Source: Oscillatoriaceae cyanobacterium M7585_C2015_266 | GTDB taxonomy: Bacteria > Cyanobacteriota > Cyanobacteriia > Cyanobacteriales > Oscillatoriaceae | NCBI GenBank assembly: GCA_015295835.1 | Contig: DVEG01000004.1 | Span: 1-64,000 of the forward strand | Reading direction: 5' to 3' | DNA length: 64,000 nt | Part shown: positions 1-9,958 of the stretch, piece by piece | Layout of the letters: the number at the start of each line of letters is the position of its first letter | How positions within the stretch are numbered: the stretch's first letter is position 1 | Position numbers and translations under genes: made by a program | Notes under the pieces: generated by a model | What the model saw: only the letters and a program-made list of their open reading frames with translations | Database searches by the model: none | Told to the model about the DNA's origin: nothing

Positions 1-605
<605 letters not shown>

Positions 606-662
606 TCAATAATAAGGACTACTTGTTTTCTGCTCTGTTCGCGAACTTTTCGCTCTCTTTAT

Positions 663-974
663 CTAGGCAATGATCGCTAGAATATCTTTTTCTGAGAGTA
701 AGACGTATTCTTCAGTTCCTAACTTGATGTCGGTGCCGGCATATTTGGAGTAGAGAACTTTGTCACCTACTTTGACTTCCATTTCTTGACGAGAACCATC
801 TTCGTTGCGCTTGCCGGGACCTACTTGTACGACTTCTCCTACTTGGGGCTTTTCTTTGGCAGTATCCGGCAGTAGAATTCCGCCAGCGGTTTTTTCTTCA
901 GATTGACTTACTTTTACGAATACGCGCTCGCCTAGTGGCTTGACTGTGGAAACACTTAGAGATATTGCTGCCAT
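663..974 (-). CDS. groS: Co-chaperonin GroES
   Basis: This 103-residue protein is the 10-kDa lid of the GroEL chamber. It contains the family core [20 protein letters not shown], the mobile-loop region [19 protein letters not shown], and the C-terminal sequence [13 protein letters not shown]. The length is normal for the family. It is the first gene of a groES-groEL operon. The 130 bases in front of its start carry a sigma-70-like promoter and a perfect CIRCE operator, and a K-box lies further upstream, so heat and light control is expected. Confidence 0.98.
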   Translation of the reverse strand: MAAISLSVSTVKPLGERVFVKVSQSEEKTAGGILLPDTAKEKPQVGEVVQVGPGKRNEDGSRQEMEVKVGDKVLYSKYAGTDIKLGTEEYVLLSEKDILAIIA

Positions 975-1078
975 ATTAATAATTCTCCCTCCTACAGGTT
1001 AAATTTAATTAAATGGGCGCGGCATCTACCGCTGTTTTTCTTCCTGGAGCGACAGTTTTATTCCTGTCTGGGCCATCC

Positions 1079-1105
1079 TTAGCACTCTCAACTCCTGAGT
1101 GCTAA
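1079..1105. promoter_or_regulatory. CIRCE operator (HrcA binding site) of groESL
   Basis: A perfect inverted repeat, TTAGCACTC and GAGTGCTAA, is separated by exactly nine bases. This is the exact CIRCE consensus, bound by the repressor HrcA. It lies about 105 bases upstream of the groES start and overlaps or immediately follows the predicted -10 element, where it would block transcription initiation. Confidence 0.97.
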
Positions 1106-1133
1106 TTTTCCCAAGTCGTCTGCGCAAGTGCAA
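1105..1133 (-). promoter_or_regulatory. Predicted sigma-70-type promoter of groESL
   Basis: On the minus strand a -35-like TTGCAC (1128-1133) and a -10-like GAAAAT (1105-1110) are separated by 17 bases. The -10 matches TATAAT at four of six positions. The CIRCE operator begins at its downstream edge, which is the usual arrangement for HrcA-repressed groE promoters. The start site is inferred, not seen. Confidence 0.6.
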
Positions 1134-1144
1134 CTTATTTTTTT

Positions 1145-1160
1145 GTACGGTTTACCGAAC
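1145..1160 (-). promoter_or_regulatory. K-box upstream of groESL
   Basis: The minus strand reads GTTCGGTAAACCGTAC, which fits the published cyanobacterial K-box pattern GTTCGG-NNAN-CCNNAC at every defined position. That element is known as a positive, light- and heat-responsive site in front of cyanobacterial groE genes. Here it ends 12 bases upstream of the predicted -35 element. The consensus is quoted from memory. Confidence 0.7.
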
Positions 1161-1221
1161 TTTAACCGCTCCCTTACCGTCTGAGTAATAATACTTATAT
1201 TGATTTTTGTAAAAAACAGCT

Positions 1222-1686
1222 ATGACAGAGCAAACAGCGGCTCCTGCTATTTCTGAAGTGCCCTCATCTTGTGAGGCGGCAACCCCAGATGCCTTAACTG
1301 CTTGCGTAGAAAGCCTGGGGATGAGGCACATTCAAAGACATGTTTTCCTCTGTGCCGAGCCAACCGTACCCAAGTGCTGTTCTTTAGAAGCTGGGATAGA
1401 ATCCTGGGAGTATCTTAAGAAGCGTCTGAAAGAGTTACAACTGGAGCGAGTAACGGAGGAGCGCCCAAGTTGTATCTTTCGTACTAAGGCGAATTGCCTA
1501 CGGGTTTGCAACGATGGACCAATTATGGTAGTTTATCCTGATGGCGTCTGGTATCGTCATGCCACTCCTGAGGTGATTGAGCGGATAATACAAGAGCATT
1601 TAATAGGCGATCGCATTGTTGAAGAATACGTCTTTTTGACGCATCCTTTGCCTGCAAAAACTTGTAAAGATACCAACTCTACCTAG
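1222..1686 (+). CDS. Thioredoxin-like [2Fe-2S] ferredoxin-domain protein
   Basis: This 154-residue protein has a central thioredoxin-fold ferredoxin domain. The four expected cluster ligands are visible: the [10 protein letters not shown] region near residues 44-53 and the pair in [10 protein letters not shown] near residues 92-101. The sequence [18 protein letters not shown] after the second pair is typical of the family. Residues 1-30 are a low-complexity leader. Such proteins carry electrons or serve as structural cluster proteins. The partner is not indicated by the neighbours: groES diverges on one side and a response regulator lies 460 bases downstream. Confidence 0.85.
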   Translation: MTEQTAAPAISEVPSSCEAATPDALTACVESLGMRHIQRHVFLCAEPTVPKCCSLEAGIESWEYLKKRLKELQLERVTEERPSCIFRTKANCLRVCNDGPIMVVYPDGVWYRHATPEVIERIIQEHLIGDRIVEEYVFLTHPLPAKTCKDTNST

Positions 1687-2146
1687 TGTTTCCATCCTTA
1701 TTTTCAACGTCTTATAAGCGAGCGCTAAAAAAAGCGAATTTTGTTAATTTTTTTTTACAGCTTAGGCTACTGCTACAGTCGACCCAGAAAAAGCCAAAAT
1801 ATGCGACTGTAGCAGAATTGCTATAACAGGCTAGGAAGGATAAAAGTGCTTCCTAAAACCTAGCAACGCGTATATAGAATTACACTCGCAGCCTGGAAAT
1901 TGATTTTGACTGCAAGTAAATAGGGGTAGTCAAAACCTGGCCACCGTATTATAATAGCATAATAGAAAAGAGAAAAAAGACAGTAACCCTACTGTGACTC
2001 TCGCAGCAAGCGGCGTTAATCTCCAAAAAAGGCAATCATGCCGAAAACTTATGCTGCTAAGAGAAACAGCAATTAAAGCAGGGGAACAATAAAAACAAGC
2101 TAAAGCAGGCGAGAAAAAAGTCACAGTAATAATAAAACCAAAGAAG
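1687..2146. other. 460-base gene-free stretch with an inverted repeat
   Basis: No credible reading frame is present. The stretch contains the 12-base inverted repeat at 1770-1815 and then an A-rich leader with several AAAGCAGG-like units before the response regulator gene. I see no clear promoter. Confidence 0.6.
1770..1815. repeat. Perfect 12-base inverted repeat with 22-base spacer
   Basis: CTGCTACAGTCG at 1770-1781 is exactly complementary to CGACTGTAGCAG at 1804-1815. It lies between the ferredoxin-like gene and the response regulator gene. No U-run follows, so it is not a classical terminator. It could form an RNA stem in a transcript leaving the ferredoxin gene, or act as a protein-binding site. 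Confidence 0.75.
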
Positions 2147-2836
2147 ATGGTGGCAAAGGCAAAGGCAAAGACAAAGGCAAAGGCAAAAATGAAAGACACC
2201 AATGTAAAAGAACAAAAACGACTATTACTAATTGACGACGATCCCAACCTGATATTGTTGGTCAAAGATTATCTGGAGTTTAGGGGATACGAAGTCATTA
2301 CCGCGGAGAATGGCCGAGAAGCGCTGGAGATCTTGGAAAAAGAAAATCCAGACATGATCATCTGTGACGTGATGATGCCAGAAATGGACGGCTATTCTTT
2401 CGTCAAGCACGTAAGAGAGAACCCGCGAACAAACTGGATTCCCGTGTTATTCCTGTCCGCGAAAGGTCAAAGCCAAGATCGGATAAAAGGATTAAACACG
2501 GGGGCAGATGTGTATATGGTTAAGCCATTCGAGCCGGAAGAACTGGTTGCACAAGTAGAATCTTCACTCAGACAGTCAGAGCGCCTACGGCAGCATCAAG
2601 CAAAAACGACGGAGCACGGGCCAAAAATTCAAGTGCCATTGAACGTAGAGCTGACGCCAACAGAGCTGAAAGTCGTCCAGTTGGTGGCCAGGGGAATGGC
2701 CAATCGCGAGATTGCAGAAATTATGAATGTAAGCCAGCGGACAATCGAAAGTCACGTTTCTAATATGCTGGGCAAAACTAGCCTGCACAACCGCACAGAG
2801 CTGGCCCGCTGGGCGATCGAGAGCAATATGGCTTAG
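2147..2836 (+). CDS. NarL/FixJ-type response regulator
   Basis: This 229-residue protein has an N-terminal receiver domain (about 25-145) with acidic pocket DDD at 30-32, phospho-acceptor Asp74 in ICDVMMPEMDG, and Lys126 in VKPFEPEEL. The linker is followed by a LuxR-type helix-turn-helix (about 165-225) with LTPTELKVVQLVARGMANRE and QRTIESHVSNML. The architecture matches the conserved cyanobacterial/plastid Ycf29-like regulators. No kinase gene is adjacent, so it is an orphan regulator. The first 14 residues are an Ala-Lys repeat coded by tandem GGCAAA units. ATG 2189 is an equally possible start, and neither start has a good Shine-Dalgarno sequence. Confidence 0.9.
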   Translation: MVAKAKAKTKAKAKMKDTNVKEQKRLLLIDDDPNLILLVKDYLEFRGYEVITAENGREALEILEKENPDMIICDVMMPEMDGYSFVKHVRENPRTNWIPVLFLSAKGQSQDRIKGLNTGADVYMVKPFEPEELVAQVESSLRQSERLRQHQAKTTEHGPKIQVPLNVELTPTELKVVQLVARGMANREIAEIMNVSQRTIESHVSNMLGKTSLHNRTELARWAIESNMA

Positions 2837-3357
2837 GGGCGGCAAGCGATTCGACAGCGATGTCCCGCCTATAGGGAGGGGCGTCGCGTCCCTCGCAGAA
2901 AAATCACAGTTGGAGCAATACAAATTCCACAATTAGGGGTAAAGTTGAAAGATAAGAGCTCGTTTGTGGGACCAGGAATTGCAGCCGCGTGCCCATAGCC
3001 GGTAGCGGACACCAGGCCAACCTATAACGAGGAAAATTCTATCTTATATATAAAATAATATTAATTATGTTATGCACAATTATGCAGTAAAACAAAAGGT
3101 TAAGCTAGTTTAACATAGCAGTTGAAAAAACCACCAGTGGAGAATCTTTGACAAGCTGAATTTATCTCGGTTCAGCTTGGGGGGTAGTGTTTTCAGTTGA
3201 GAACAGACTGGAAAGCACAAAAAAATAAAGTAATTGCCGTCTAGAAGGCAAAGAATTGAAAAAAATATCAAATATTAGGGGAATTAAAGGCAAAAACTTG
3301 CTAAAAATAAATTATTGACGTTAAATTATTTCATGCAAATTATAGAGATAAGTTTCT
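2837..3357. other. 521-base gene-free stretch
   Basis: No credible reading frame is present. A short hairpin at about 2876-2894 (GAGGG with CCCTC arms) may end the response regulator transcript, but no T-run follows. A perfect 9-base stem-loop lies at 3152-3179. The rest is AT-rich leader for the NYN gene. Confidence 0.6.
3152..3179. repeat. Perfect 9-base stem-loop upstream of NYN gene
   Basis: CAAGCTGAA at 3152-3160 pairs exactly with TTCAGCTTG at 3171-3179 around a 10-base loop. It lies about 180 bases before the NYN gene. No T-run follows directly, so its role is open: a weak terminator, a leader structure or a protein site. Confidence 0.7.
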
Positions 3358-3876
3358 ATGAGTAATTCAAAGAACCGTCTGTCAATTTTTGTAGACGGGA
3401 ACAATATGTTCTACGCTCAGCAAAAAAATGGTTGGTTTTTCGATCCGAAAAGAGTACTAGAATACTTCACCAAAGATAAAGATGTGATGCTGATCAATGC
3501 TTTCTGGTACACAGGACTAAAAGATCCGCAAGATCAGCGGGGATTCCGAGATGCGTTGATCAGTCTAGGCTACACCGTGCGCACAAAAATCCTTAAGGAA
3601 TATTACGATGACGCCTCCGGTCGCTATTCGCAAAAAGCTAATTTAGATATTGAAATTGTCGTAGACATGTTCAATACAGTGGAGCAGTATGATAGCGTAG
3701 TGCTGTTCAGCGGCGATGGGGATTTCGAGCGGGCGATAGAACTACTGCGCTCTAAAAATACTCACATCACGGTGGTTTCGACGGAAGGGATGATTGCAAG
3801 AGAACTACGAAACGCAACTGATCGCTACATCGATTTGAATGATATACGTGAATACATAGAGAAAATTGATTCTTAA
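3358..3876 (+). CDS. LabA-like NYN-domain protein (predicted RNase fold)
   Basis: This 172-residue protein is a complete single NYN (PIN-like) domain. Conserved acidic residues are visible: FVDGNNMFYA (Asp13), DLEIVVDMF, and FSGDGDFERAIELL. NYN domains are metal-dependent nucleases or RNA-binding relatives. The closest named cyanobacterial relative is LabA, which affects circadian output in Synechococcus. The gene has its own leader and precedes leuA by 86 bases on the same strand, so the two may be cotranscribed. Family membership is clear, but orthology to LabA itself is not shown by the sequence alone. Confidence 0.88.
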   Translation: MSNSKNRLSIFVDGNNMFYAQQKNGWFFDPKRVLEYFTKDKDVMLINAFWYTGLKDPQDQRGFRDALISLGYTVRTKILKEYYDDASGRYSQKANLDIEIVVDMFNTVEQYDSVVLFSGDGDFERAIELLRSKNTHITVVSTEGMIARELRNATDRYIDLNDIREYIEKIDS

Positions 3877-3962
3877 CGGTTAGCGTTTAAAAAGTCAGTA
3901 CTTTTCCGGAAAGAGCATAATCGGTAGTAGTTAAAAGTATTTCCCTAGTCAAGAGGTTTGAA

Positions 3963-5573
3963 ATGAAAATCAATCCAGATAGAATAATAATTTTCGATAC
4001 GACGCTTCGGGATGGCGAACAGTCTCCAGGAGCAACGCTGAATGTAGAGGAAAAACTAACGATCGCCCGCCAGTTAGCAAAACTGGGAGTAGACGTAATC
4101 GAAGCCGGCTTTCCCTACGCCAGTGCAGGAGATTTTGAAGCCGTAAACAAAATAGCTGAGCAAGTGGGGGTCGAAGGTGGGCCAATTATTTGCGCGCTAG
4201 CAAGAGCTACCTATCACGATATCGAAGCGGCAGCACAAGCTCTTAAACCAGCAGCCCATCCCCGCATTCACACGTTTATCGCTACATCTGATATTCACTT
4301 GGAATACAAACTGAAAAAAACTAGAGCAGAGGTGTTGGCGATTACAGAGGAAATGGTATCCTATGCCAAATCCTTTGTAGACGATGTGGAATTCTCCCCT
4401 GAAGACGCAGTACGCACTGAACCAGCATTCCTCTACGAAGTATTGGAAAAAGCGATCGCAGCTGGTGCCACCACAGTTAACATCCCCGACACCGTAGGCT
4501 ACACCACTCCCTCCGAATTTGGAGCCCTGATTCGTAGCATCAAAGAAAATGTCCGCAACATCGACCAAGCCATTATTTCCGTTCATGGGCACAACGATTT
4601 AGGCTTAGCCGTGGCCAACTTTTTAGAAGCTATAAAAAATGGCGCTCGTCAGTTAGAATGCACTATTAACGGTATCGGCGAACGCGCCGGAAATGCGGCT
4701 TTGGAAGAATTGGTGATGGCTTTGCACGTCCGACGTCAGTATTTTAATCCATTTTTAGGACGTCCCCCAGAGTCGGAAGAACCCTTAACTAATATTGACA
4801 CGCGCCAGATTTACAAAACTTCCCGCTTGGTATCCAATTTGACGGGCATATTGGTGCAGCCAAATAAGGCGATCGTCGGGGCAAATGCTTTCGCTCACGA
4901 GTCGGGCATTCATCAAGATGGCGTGCTCAAAAATAGGCTGACTTATGAAATTATGGATGCCCAGTCTATCGGTTTGACGGAGAATAAAATCGTCCTGGGC
5001 AAACATTCAGGTCGTCATGCGTTCCAAACACGTCTGAAAGAATTGGGTTTTGAACTGTCGGAAAATGAGTTAAATAAAGCTTTTGTCAAGTTTAAGGCGG
5101 TTGCCGATAAAAAGAAAGAAATTACTGATTGGGATTTGGAGTCGATTGTTAACGACGAAATCCAACAACCGCCAGAATTGTTCCGGTTGGAATTGGTGCA
5201 AGTTTCTTGCGGTAATCACTCCCGCCCGACGGCAACAGTGACGCTGCGAACGCCCTCAGGAGAAGAATTGACAGATGCGGCGATTGGCACTGGGCCAGTA
5301 GATGCAGTTTATCGGGCAATTAATCGGGTTGTCAATGTACCAAATGAACTGATAGAATTTTCAGTACAGTCGGTGACGGCTGGAATTGATGCTATCGGAG
5401 AGGTAACTATTCGCTTGCGACACGGCGAGCGCATTTTCTCCGGACATGCGGCAAATACAGATATTATTGTAGCATCTGCGCACGCTTATGTTAATGCTCT
5501 GAATCGGCTTTATGCTGCTCTACAGAAGCAGGAAGCTGATAAGAAACCAACAACTGCAGCGGTTGCTCAGTAA
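3963..5573 (+). CDS. leuA: 2-isopropylmalate synthase
   Basis: This enzyme condenses acetyl-CoA with 2-oxoisovalerate, the first committed step of leucine synthesis. The 536 residues show the HMGL-like TIM barrel start [14 protein letters not shown] (12-25), the metal ligands in HGHNDLG (about 208-214), the motif HESGIHQDG (about 312), GKHSGRHAF, and a C-terminal regulatory LeuA dimer domain (about 395-520), the site of leucine feedback. The length is normal. A strong terminator hairpin follows at 5600, so it ends its transcription unit. No other leu genes are adjacent. Confidence 0.97.
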   Translation: MKINPDRIIIFDTTLRDGEQSPGATLNVEEKLTIARQLAKLGVDVIEAGFPYASAGDFEAVNKIAEQVGVEGGPIICALARATYHDIEAAAQALKPAAHPRIHTFIATSDIHLEYKLKKTRAEVLAITEEMVSYAKSFVDDVEFSPEDAVRTEPAFLYEVLEKAIAAGATTVNIPDTVGYTTPSEFGALIRSIKENVRNIDQAIISVHGHNDLGLAVANFLEAIKNGARQLECTINGIGERAGNAALEELVMALHVRRQYFNPFLGRPPESEEPLTNIDTRQIYKTSRLVSNLTGILVQPNKAIVGANAFAHESGIHQDGVLKNRLTYEIMDAQSIGLTENKIVLGKHSGRHAFQTRLKELGFELSENELNKAFVKFKAVADKKKEITDWDLESIVNDEIQQPPELFRLELVQVSCGNHSRPTATVTLRTPSGEELTDAAIGTGPVDAVYRAINRVVNVPNELIEFSVQSVTAGIDAIGEVTIRLRHGERIFSGHAANTDIIVASAHAYVNALNRLYAALQKQEADKKPTTAAVAQ

Positions 5574-5599
5574 AAAGTTTTATCCCTGTTTGTTAAAGA

Positions 5600-5625
5600 A
5601 GCGCGAGCGCTCGCGCTCTTTTTTT
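5600..5625 (+). terminator. Rho-independent terminator after leuA
   Basis: An 18-base perfect palindrome (5600-5617, built on GCGCGAGCGCTCGCGC) is followed one base later by seven T. It begins 27 bases after the leuA stop codon. Confidence 0.85.
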
Positions 5626-5738
5626 GCGTTTTTCCATTTAACCACAAATATTCACCTACTGCCTTTAGCTTTTGCTTCAAAAATTTTTTGATTTTATCTG
5701 TTTTAAAATGCGCTCGCCGCTGTTTTCAATTCCTTCTA

Positions 5739-7376
5739 TTACGGTAGCGAATTTAATAGCCTTTGACTCTTTTTCACCAAATCGATAAATTCTGATCGCT
5801 TTCCATCCAAGTCTGCCCCCTTAGACTGAGTTGCCAGTTGTAAAACTGATTCTAAATTCGCATTTTTCTTATTTTCATCATCTCTTAAAATTAAGCCAAA
5901 TTCTGCCACTGCTGCCGAAAACTTAAAATCATCGGAAGCATTCTTTAACGTCAGCCCTGTGTCAAGCACCGGCTCCTCAATTAGCTCTGTTTCTTCTTGC
6001 CCAAATGGCTGATACTGCACTCTCAGTCGCAGCAACTCGTTGGGGCGGTAAAAACTTGTTTCATCAGGTTCAATTCGTGTTTTTTCTGTCTGTAAATTCG
6101 GCAAGTTAACATCAATCGCTACCCCTACTGGTATGATTTCGTAAAATACCGTAACTGTCTCTCCCGCACCTAAGTCTTCTCCTTGAGTGTTATTATAACT
6201 AAACGAGGAAAATTCCGATTTATAGAGCGGTGTTTGCTGTCGGTTGTGATTGTATCCTATCAGGCGATAAGCAATTACTTTTTTGTAATTAAATTCTACC
6301 TGAATTTTTAGATTCTTTGCAATGGGATAAGGTGTGCCTTTTATCTCATTCGCCAGTGCTATTTTTGCATCTTCCAGTTTTTCCAGATAAGCATAGTTTC
6401 CTTTTGCTCGCTCGGCTAACTCTTCTAGACGAGAAGGCTTTATTTTTTTTCTACCTATTGCCAAAAAACTGATAAATATACGTCTCTTGCGAGACTCATC
6501 TATAATACGTTCGATTTCCTTATTTTTAAGTGCATTATATTCATAAATAACCCAAATTATCCGATTATTACCATGGTTTATAAAGTTTCTTTTTGCTACT
6601 TCATAAGCCAGACGAATGCCTTTAATTACACAGCAGTATTTTTTTTCTTCTAATTCCTCAATTGCTGCTAATATTTTTTCTTTTTGACTGCCTTTTGTCG
6701 TAGGCAAAAATAAACCGCGTGGAGGATAAAAAACAATTGTTATTATATCTTTTTCTGTTAAATTTTTTATAAAACTTTGTAAAGCCTGTTCAAAAATATT
6801 CTCTTTTTCTCTATAACTATCTATTAAAAGTACAAAGTTATTTTTTTTATTTAATCTTTCTTTTTCAAACCGTTTTGCCTGCAAACCAATGCGAATGAGC
6901 AGGTGATTTTTATTCCAGGGCGCTTCAGCAACTTCTGTTACAGCAGATAGCAAATGATTCCCTTCTGTTTGGGGATAATTATAATTAAAATAATTCAGCA
7001 ATTCCTCAATTTTAACCACTTCTTTTGGCGGCCTTTTCCCCTGTCTAATAAAACTCTGAATTTCTTGATAAGCATGGGGGTATACTTGCATAGGAAAAGT
7101 TGAAATTCGACGAGCGATCGCATCTTGAAATTCACCCCCATTTATCTCCCCATTCAAATATTCAGAAATATTTATCGTAGGTGGCACTTGATTTTCTTCC
7201 GCTTCAACATTATAAATAGACTTTACATGCTTAATAGCTACCAAAAAAATCACCGCCAATGTTATAATAACCATTCCCAACAAGAGAATTACAATCTCCC
7301 AGCGCGCCCATCCCCTTTCATATCTTCTCTTTGCTTCTTCCCTCTCCCTTCTACTGAATTTTACCCTATAGTTCAT
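5739..7376 (-). CDS. Membrane-anchored YfbK-type VWA protein with degenerate MIDAS
   Basis: This 545-residue protein has a basic N-terminus and one membrane helix (about 27-48). It is followed by the VWA N-terminal region containing the typical EELLNYFNYNYPQ, a VWA domain (about 180-355), and the C-terminal domain of the YfbK family (NLKIQVEFNYKKVIAYRLIG). The overall match to YfbK-like proteins is good. However, the metal site is destroyed: canonical DxSGS is DSYRE at 186-190, the motif that normally carries the Thr reads KKYCCVIKGI, and the usual TDG-D position reads YEYNAL. Metal-dependent ligand binding is therefore unlikely. Function is unknown, and a scaffold or pseudo-receptor is possible. 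It lies convergent with leuA and stands alone. Confidence 0.82.
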   Translation of the reverse strand: MNYRVKFSRREREEAKRRYERGWARWEIVILLLGMVIITLAVIFLVAIKHVKSIYNVEAEENQVPPTINISEYLNGEINGGEFQDAIARRISTFPMQVYPHAYQEIQSFIRQGKRPPKEVVKIEELLNYFNYNYPQTEGNHLLSAVTEVAEAPWNKNHLLIRIGLQAKRFEKERLNKKNNFVLLIDSYREKENIFEQALQSFIKNLTEKDIITIVFYPPRGLFLPTTKGSQKEKILAAIEELEEKKYCCVIKGIRLAYEVAKRNFINHGNNRIIWVIYEYNALKNKEIERIIDESRKRRIFISFLAIGRKKIKPSRLEELAERAKGNYAYLEKLEDAKIALANEIKGTPYPIAKNLKIQVEFNYKKVIAYRLIGYNHNRQQTPLYKSEFSSFSYNNTQGEDLGAGETVTVFYEIIPVGVAIDVNLPNLQTEKTRIEPDETSFYRPNELLRLRVQYQPFGQEETELIEEPVLDTGLTLKNASDDFKFSAAVAEFGLILRDDENKKNANLESVLQLATQSKGADLDGKRSEFIDLVKKSQRLLNSLP

Positions 7377-7404
7377 AAATTTTAACTTTACCTAAATCCA
7401 AATC

Positions 7405-8142
7405 TCAAATACCGATAAGAGAATTTGTTATAATCCGCCATACTCCCATGCTTGCTAACTGCCTAGCTTCTTCTAAATTATCAACTGTCCATGCTACAAT
7501 GTCAACCCCCTGACTCTTACTAATCTCAATAAAAGATGGATTTTCCAGCAACAGCTTGTACAGACTAATCATAACACTGTTTCCTGTAGCTGATGCTTTT
7601 TCTAATTGAGATTGATATGCCTCGGCGCTGGCTACAATATATCCGAATGTAAATTCTGGTGCTATCCTACGAACCCTTTCGACAAATTCCTCATTAAATG
7701 ATGAAATTACGCAGCGATTTTCCCACTTTCCGTTTCGCAAAATGTTGACAAATAAATCAACTACAGCATCATTCCAATCGCAGTGGGGCTTGACATCAAA
7801 ATAGATATATTTTTTAATTGTTTTAGCGGCTGCCAACGCTTCTTCTAAAGTGGGAATTCGCTCGCCAGAAAATTGCATATCAAACCATGAACCTACATCC
7901 AGTGTTTTTAGCTCTTTTAAAGTTTTTTCTTTCACCAAACCAGGAGTGCCACAAATTCTATCTAGTGTGACATCATGAATAACAATCGGCACACCGTCGC
8001 TACTGAGTTGTATATCAAATTCGAGGGAATCTGCCCCCCACTTGATGGCGGCGGCAAAAGCTGCTAAAGTATTCTCAGGCGCGAGCGCAGAAAATCCCCG
8101 ATGGGCGACGATTTCCAATTTTTTTTCTGGGGGACTAGACAT
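7405..8142 (-). CDS. Glycerophosphodiester phosphodiesterase
   Basis: This cytosolic GDPD-family enzyme hydrolyses glycerophosphodiesters to glycerol-3-phosphate and an alcohol. Hallmarks are IVAHRGFSALAPENTLAAF with the catalytic His-Arg and Glu, LEFDIQLSSDGVPIVIHD with metal-binding Glu/Asp and catalytic His, and the C-terminal VDIVAWTVDNLEEA. From ATG 8142 the protein has 245 residues, a normal size. An upstream ATG at 8241 would add 33 residues that match nothing in the family, so I prefer 8142. No signal peptide follows the chosen start. It is divergent from recQ. Confidence 0.92.
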   Translation of the reverse strand: MSSPPEKKLEIVAHRGFSALAPENTLAAFAAAIKWGADSLEFDIQLSSDGVPIVIHDVTLDRICGTPGLVKEKTLKELKTLDVGSWFDMQFSGERIPTLEEALAAAKTIKKYIYFDVKPHCDWNDAVVDLFVNILRNGKWENRCVISSFNEEFVERVRRIAPEFTFGYIVASAEAYQSQLEKASATGNSVMISLYKLLLENPSFIEISKSQGVDIVAWTVDNLEEARQLASMGVWRIITNSLIGI

Positions 8143-8259
8143 TTTATCCGCTTGCTTGTATACTCTTATTATTATAATGGGATAGCGGCTGCACATATTT
8201 CCATTATAAGATAAGTATAAACAAAAAACGCCGAATGTCAAATAGTAGTTTAAAAGATT

Positions 8260-9732
8260 ATGGAAAAAGAAGAAACAGTAGCTTGGGAAGCTGTTAGAGC
8301 AGCATTAAAAAAAATCTGGGGATATGAAGATTTTAGAGCGCCGCAAGGGGAAATAATACGCAGCCTTTTACAGAAGAGAGACGCTTTGATAGTGCTGCCC
8401 ACAGGGGGAGGAAAGTCGATTTGTTTTCAACTGCCGGCTTTGTTACAAAAGGGATTAACATTAGTAGTATCGCCGCTAATAGCACTAATGGAAAATCAAG
8501 TGCAAGAATTGCGCGATCGCAACTTACCGGCAGGGCTATTACACGCAGAAATACCATCAAATCAGCGCAAGAAAATCCTGCAAGATATAAAGAATAATAG
8601 ATTGCGCTTGCTATACTTATCGCCAGAAACCCTACTGAGTCAAAAAGTATGGGCGATAATAACTCAGCCACAAGTAGAAATAAACGGAATAATTTTAGAC
8701 GAAGCGCATTGTTTAGTACAATGGGGAGAAACATTTAGAGCAGCATACCGACGCTTAGGGGCAGTACGTTTGGCGTTATTGCAATCCAAACCACCAGGCA
8801 CAAAAATAGCGCTTGCTGCTTTTACCGCCACCGCCGACACAGAAACACAACAAATCATTAAAAACGTTTTACAGTTACAGTGCCCAGAAATTTTTCTTAA
8901 TAATCCCTATCGCCCAAACTTATACCTAAATGTTAAAATTACTTGCACACCAGCCGGAAGAAAGCGACAATTATTAAAATTTATCAAAGCCAGAGAAAAT
9001 CAAGCCGGATTAGTCTATGCCCGCACCCGCCACGACAGCGAAAATCTTGCGGAATGGCTGCGGCAAAATAGCCTAGCAACAGCAGCTTATCATGCCGGAT
9101 TAAGTGCCGCTTGCCGAAGAGAGATTGAAACAAATTGGTTGAGCGGTAAACTAAAATTTGTAGTCTGCACCTCGGCATTTGGGATGGGAATAAATAAACC
9201 AGATGCCCGCTGGGTATTACACTTTCAAGCACCAGCGCTACTGTCAGAATACATTCAAGAAGTCGGAAGGGCAGGGCGAGATGGCAAACCAGCAGAAGCT
9301 TTAACATTAATCAGTGAACCCACCGGTTTGCTCAATCCAGAAGATAAGCAGCGACTTCGATTTTTTGAAGAAAAATTACGCTCCCTCTACCGCCGTGCCG
9401 GGGAATTAGCAAAAAAAATACCCCCTTCTGGCGAAGTGGAAGCAATCGCCCGTCAGTATAAAGATGGTGCGCTCGCTTTATCACTATTACACTCCGCTGG
9501 CAAGTTGACTTGGCGCGATCCCTTTCACTATCAGATTAAAAAATCTGCAGTCGGTACCCTTTCTTTCCAACCCAACAAACTCAGCCAAGACATGATAAAC
9601 TACCTGAAGACACGTCGCTGTCGCTGGCAATTTTTATTAGAAGCGTTTGGCTTTGCTAAAGAAGCACCTGCCAAGGGTTGCGGGCACTGCGACAATTGTA
9701 AACGCGGCATTTCTGTTAAATTTTACATTTAA
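8260..9732 (+). CDS. recQ: RecQ-family ATP-dependent DNA helicase
   Basis: This 490-residue protein is a superfamily 2, 3'-5' DNA helicase. Visible motifs are motif I LPTGGGKSICFQLPA, motif II LDEAHCLVQWG, motif III AFTATAD, and motif VI QEVGRAGRDGK. The C-terminus carries the RecQ zinc-binding cysteines CRWQFLLEAFG...CGHCDNC. It is shorter than E. coli RecQ because the winged-helix and HRDC domains are missing after the zinc site, which is common in cyanobacterial short RecQ proteins. RecQ helicases unwind stalled forks and recombination intermediates. It is divergent from the phosphodiesterase gene. Confidence 0.93.
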   Translation: MEKEETVAWEAVRAALKKIWGYEDFRAPQGEIIRSLLQKRDALIVLPTGGGKSICFQLPALLQKGLTLVVSPLIALMENQVQELRDRNLPAGLLHAEIPSNQRKKILQDIKNNRLRLLYLSPETLLSQKVWAIITQPQVEINGIILDEAHCLVQWGETFRAAYRRLGAVRLALLQSKPPGTKIALAAFTATADTETQQIIKNVLQLQCPEIFLNNPYRPNLYLNVKITCTPAGRKRQLLKFIKARENQAGLVYARTRHDSENLAEWLRQNSLATAAYHAGLSAACRREIETNWLSGKLKFVVCTSAFGMGINKPDARWVLHFQAPALLSEYIQEVGRAGRDGKPAEALTLISEPTGLLNPEDKQRLRFFEEKLRSLYRRAGELAKKIPPSGEVEAIARQYKDGALALSLLHSAGKLTWRDPFHYQIKKSAVGTLSFQPNKLSQDMINYLKTRRCRWQFLLEAFGFAKEAPAKGCGHCDNCKRGISVKFYI

Positions 9733-9958
9733 ACGCATTTATACTTGCTGTAAAGTTGACAGTAACTCTGTTACTTTCATAAATTTTTATTAAAAATTAT
9801 CCCAGGTTCTTACAGAAACAGCGGTTTCTCAAACCCGTTCAATTCGGAGTGTTTAATTCTGCATAATTGGCTACCAAAATGTAGAGCACTAGCAATCTAA
9901 TATATAACGGTAGGTTAAAGATTGATTATTTTTTAGAAAAAAAATTAGTAGCGTAGAA

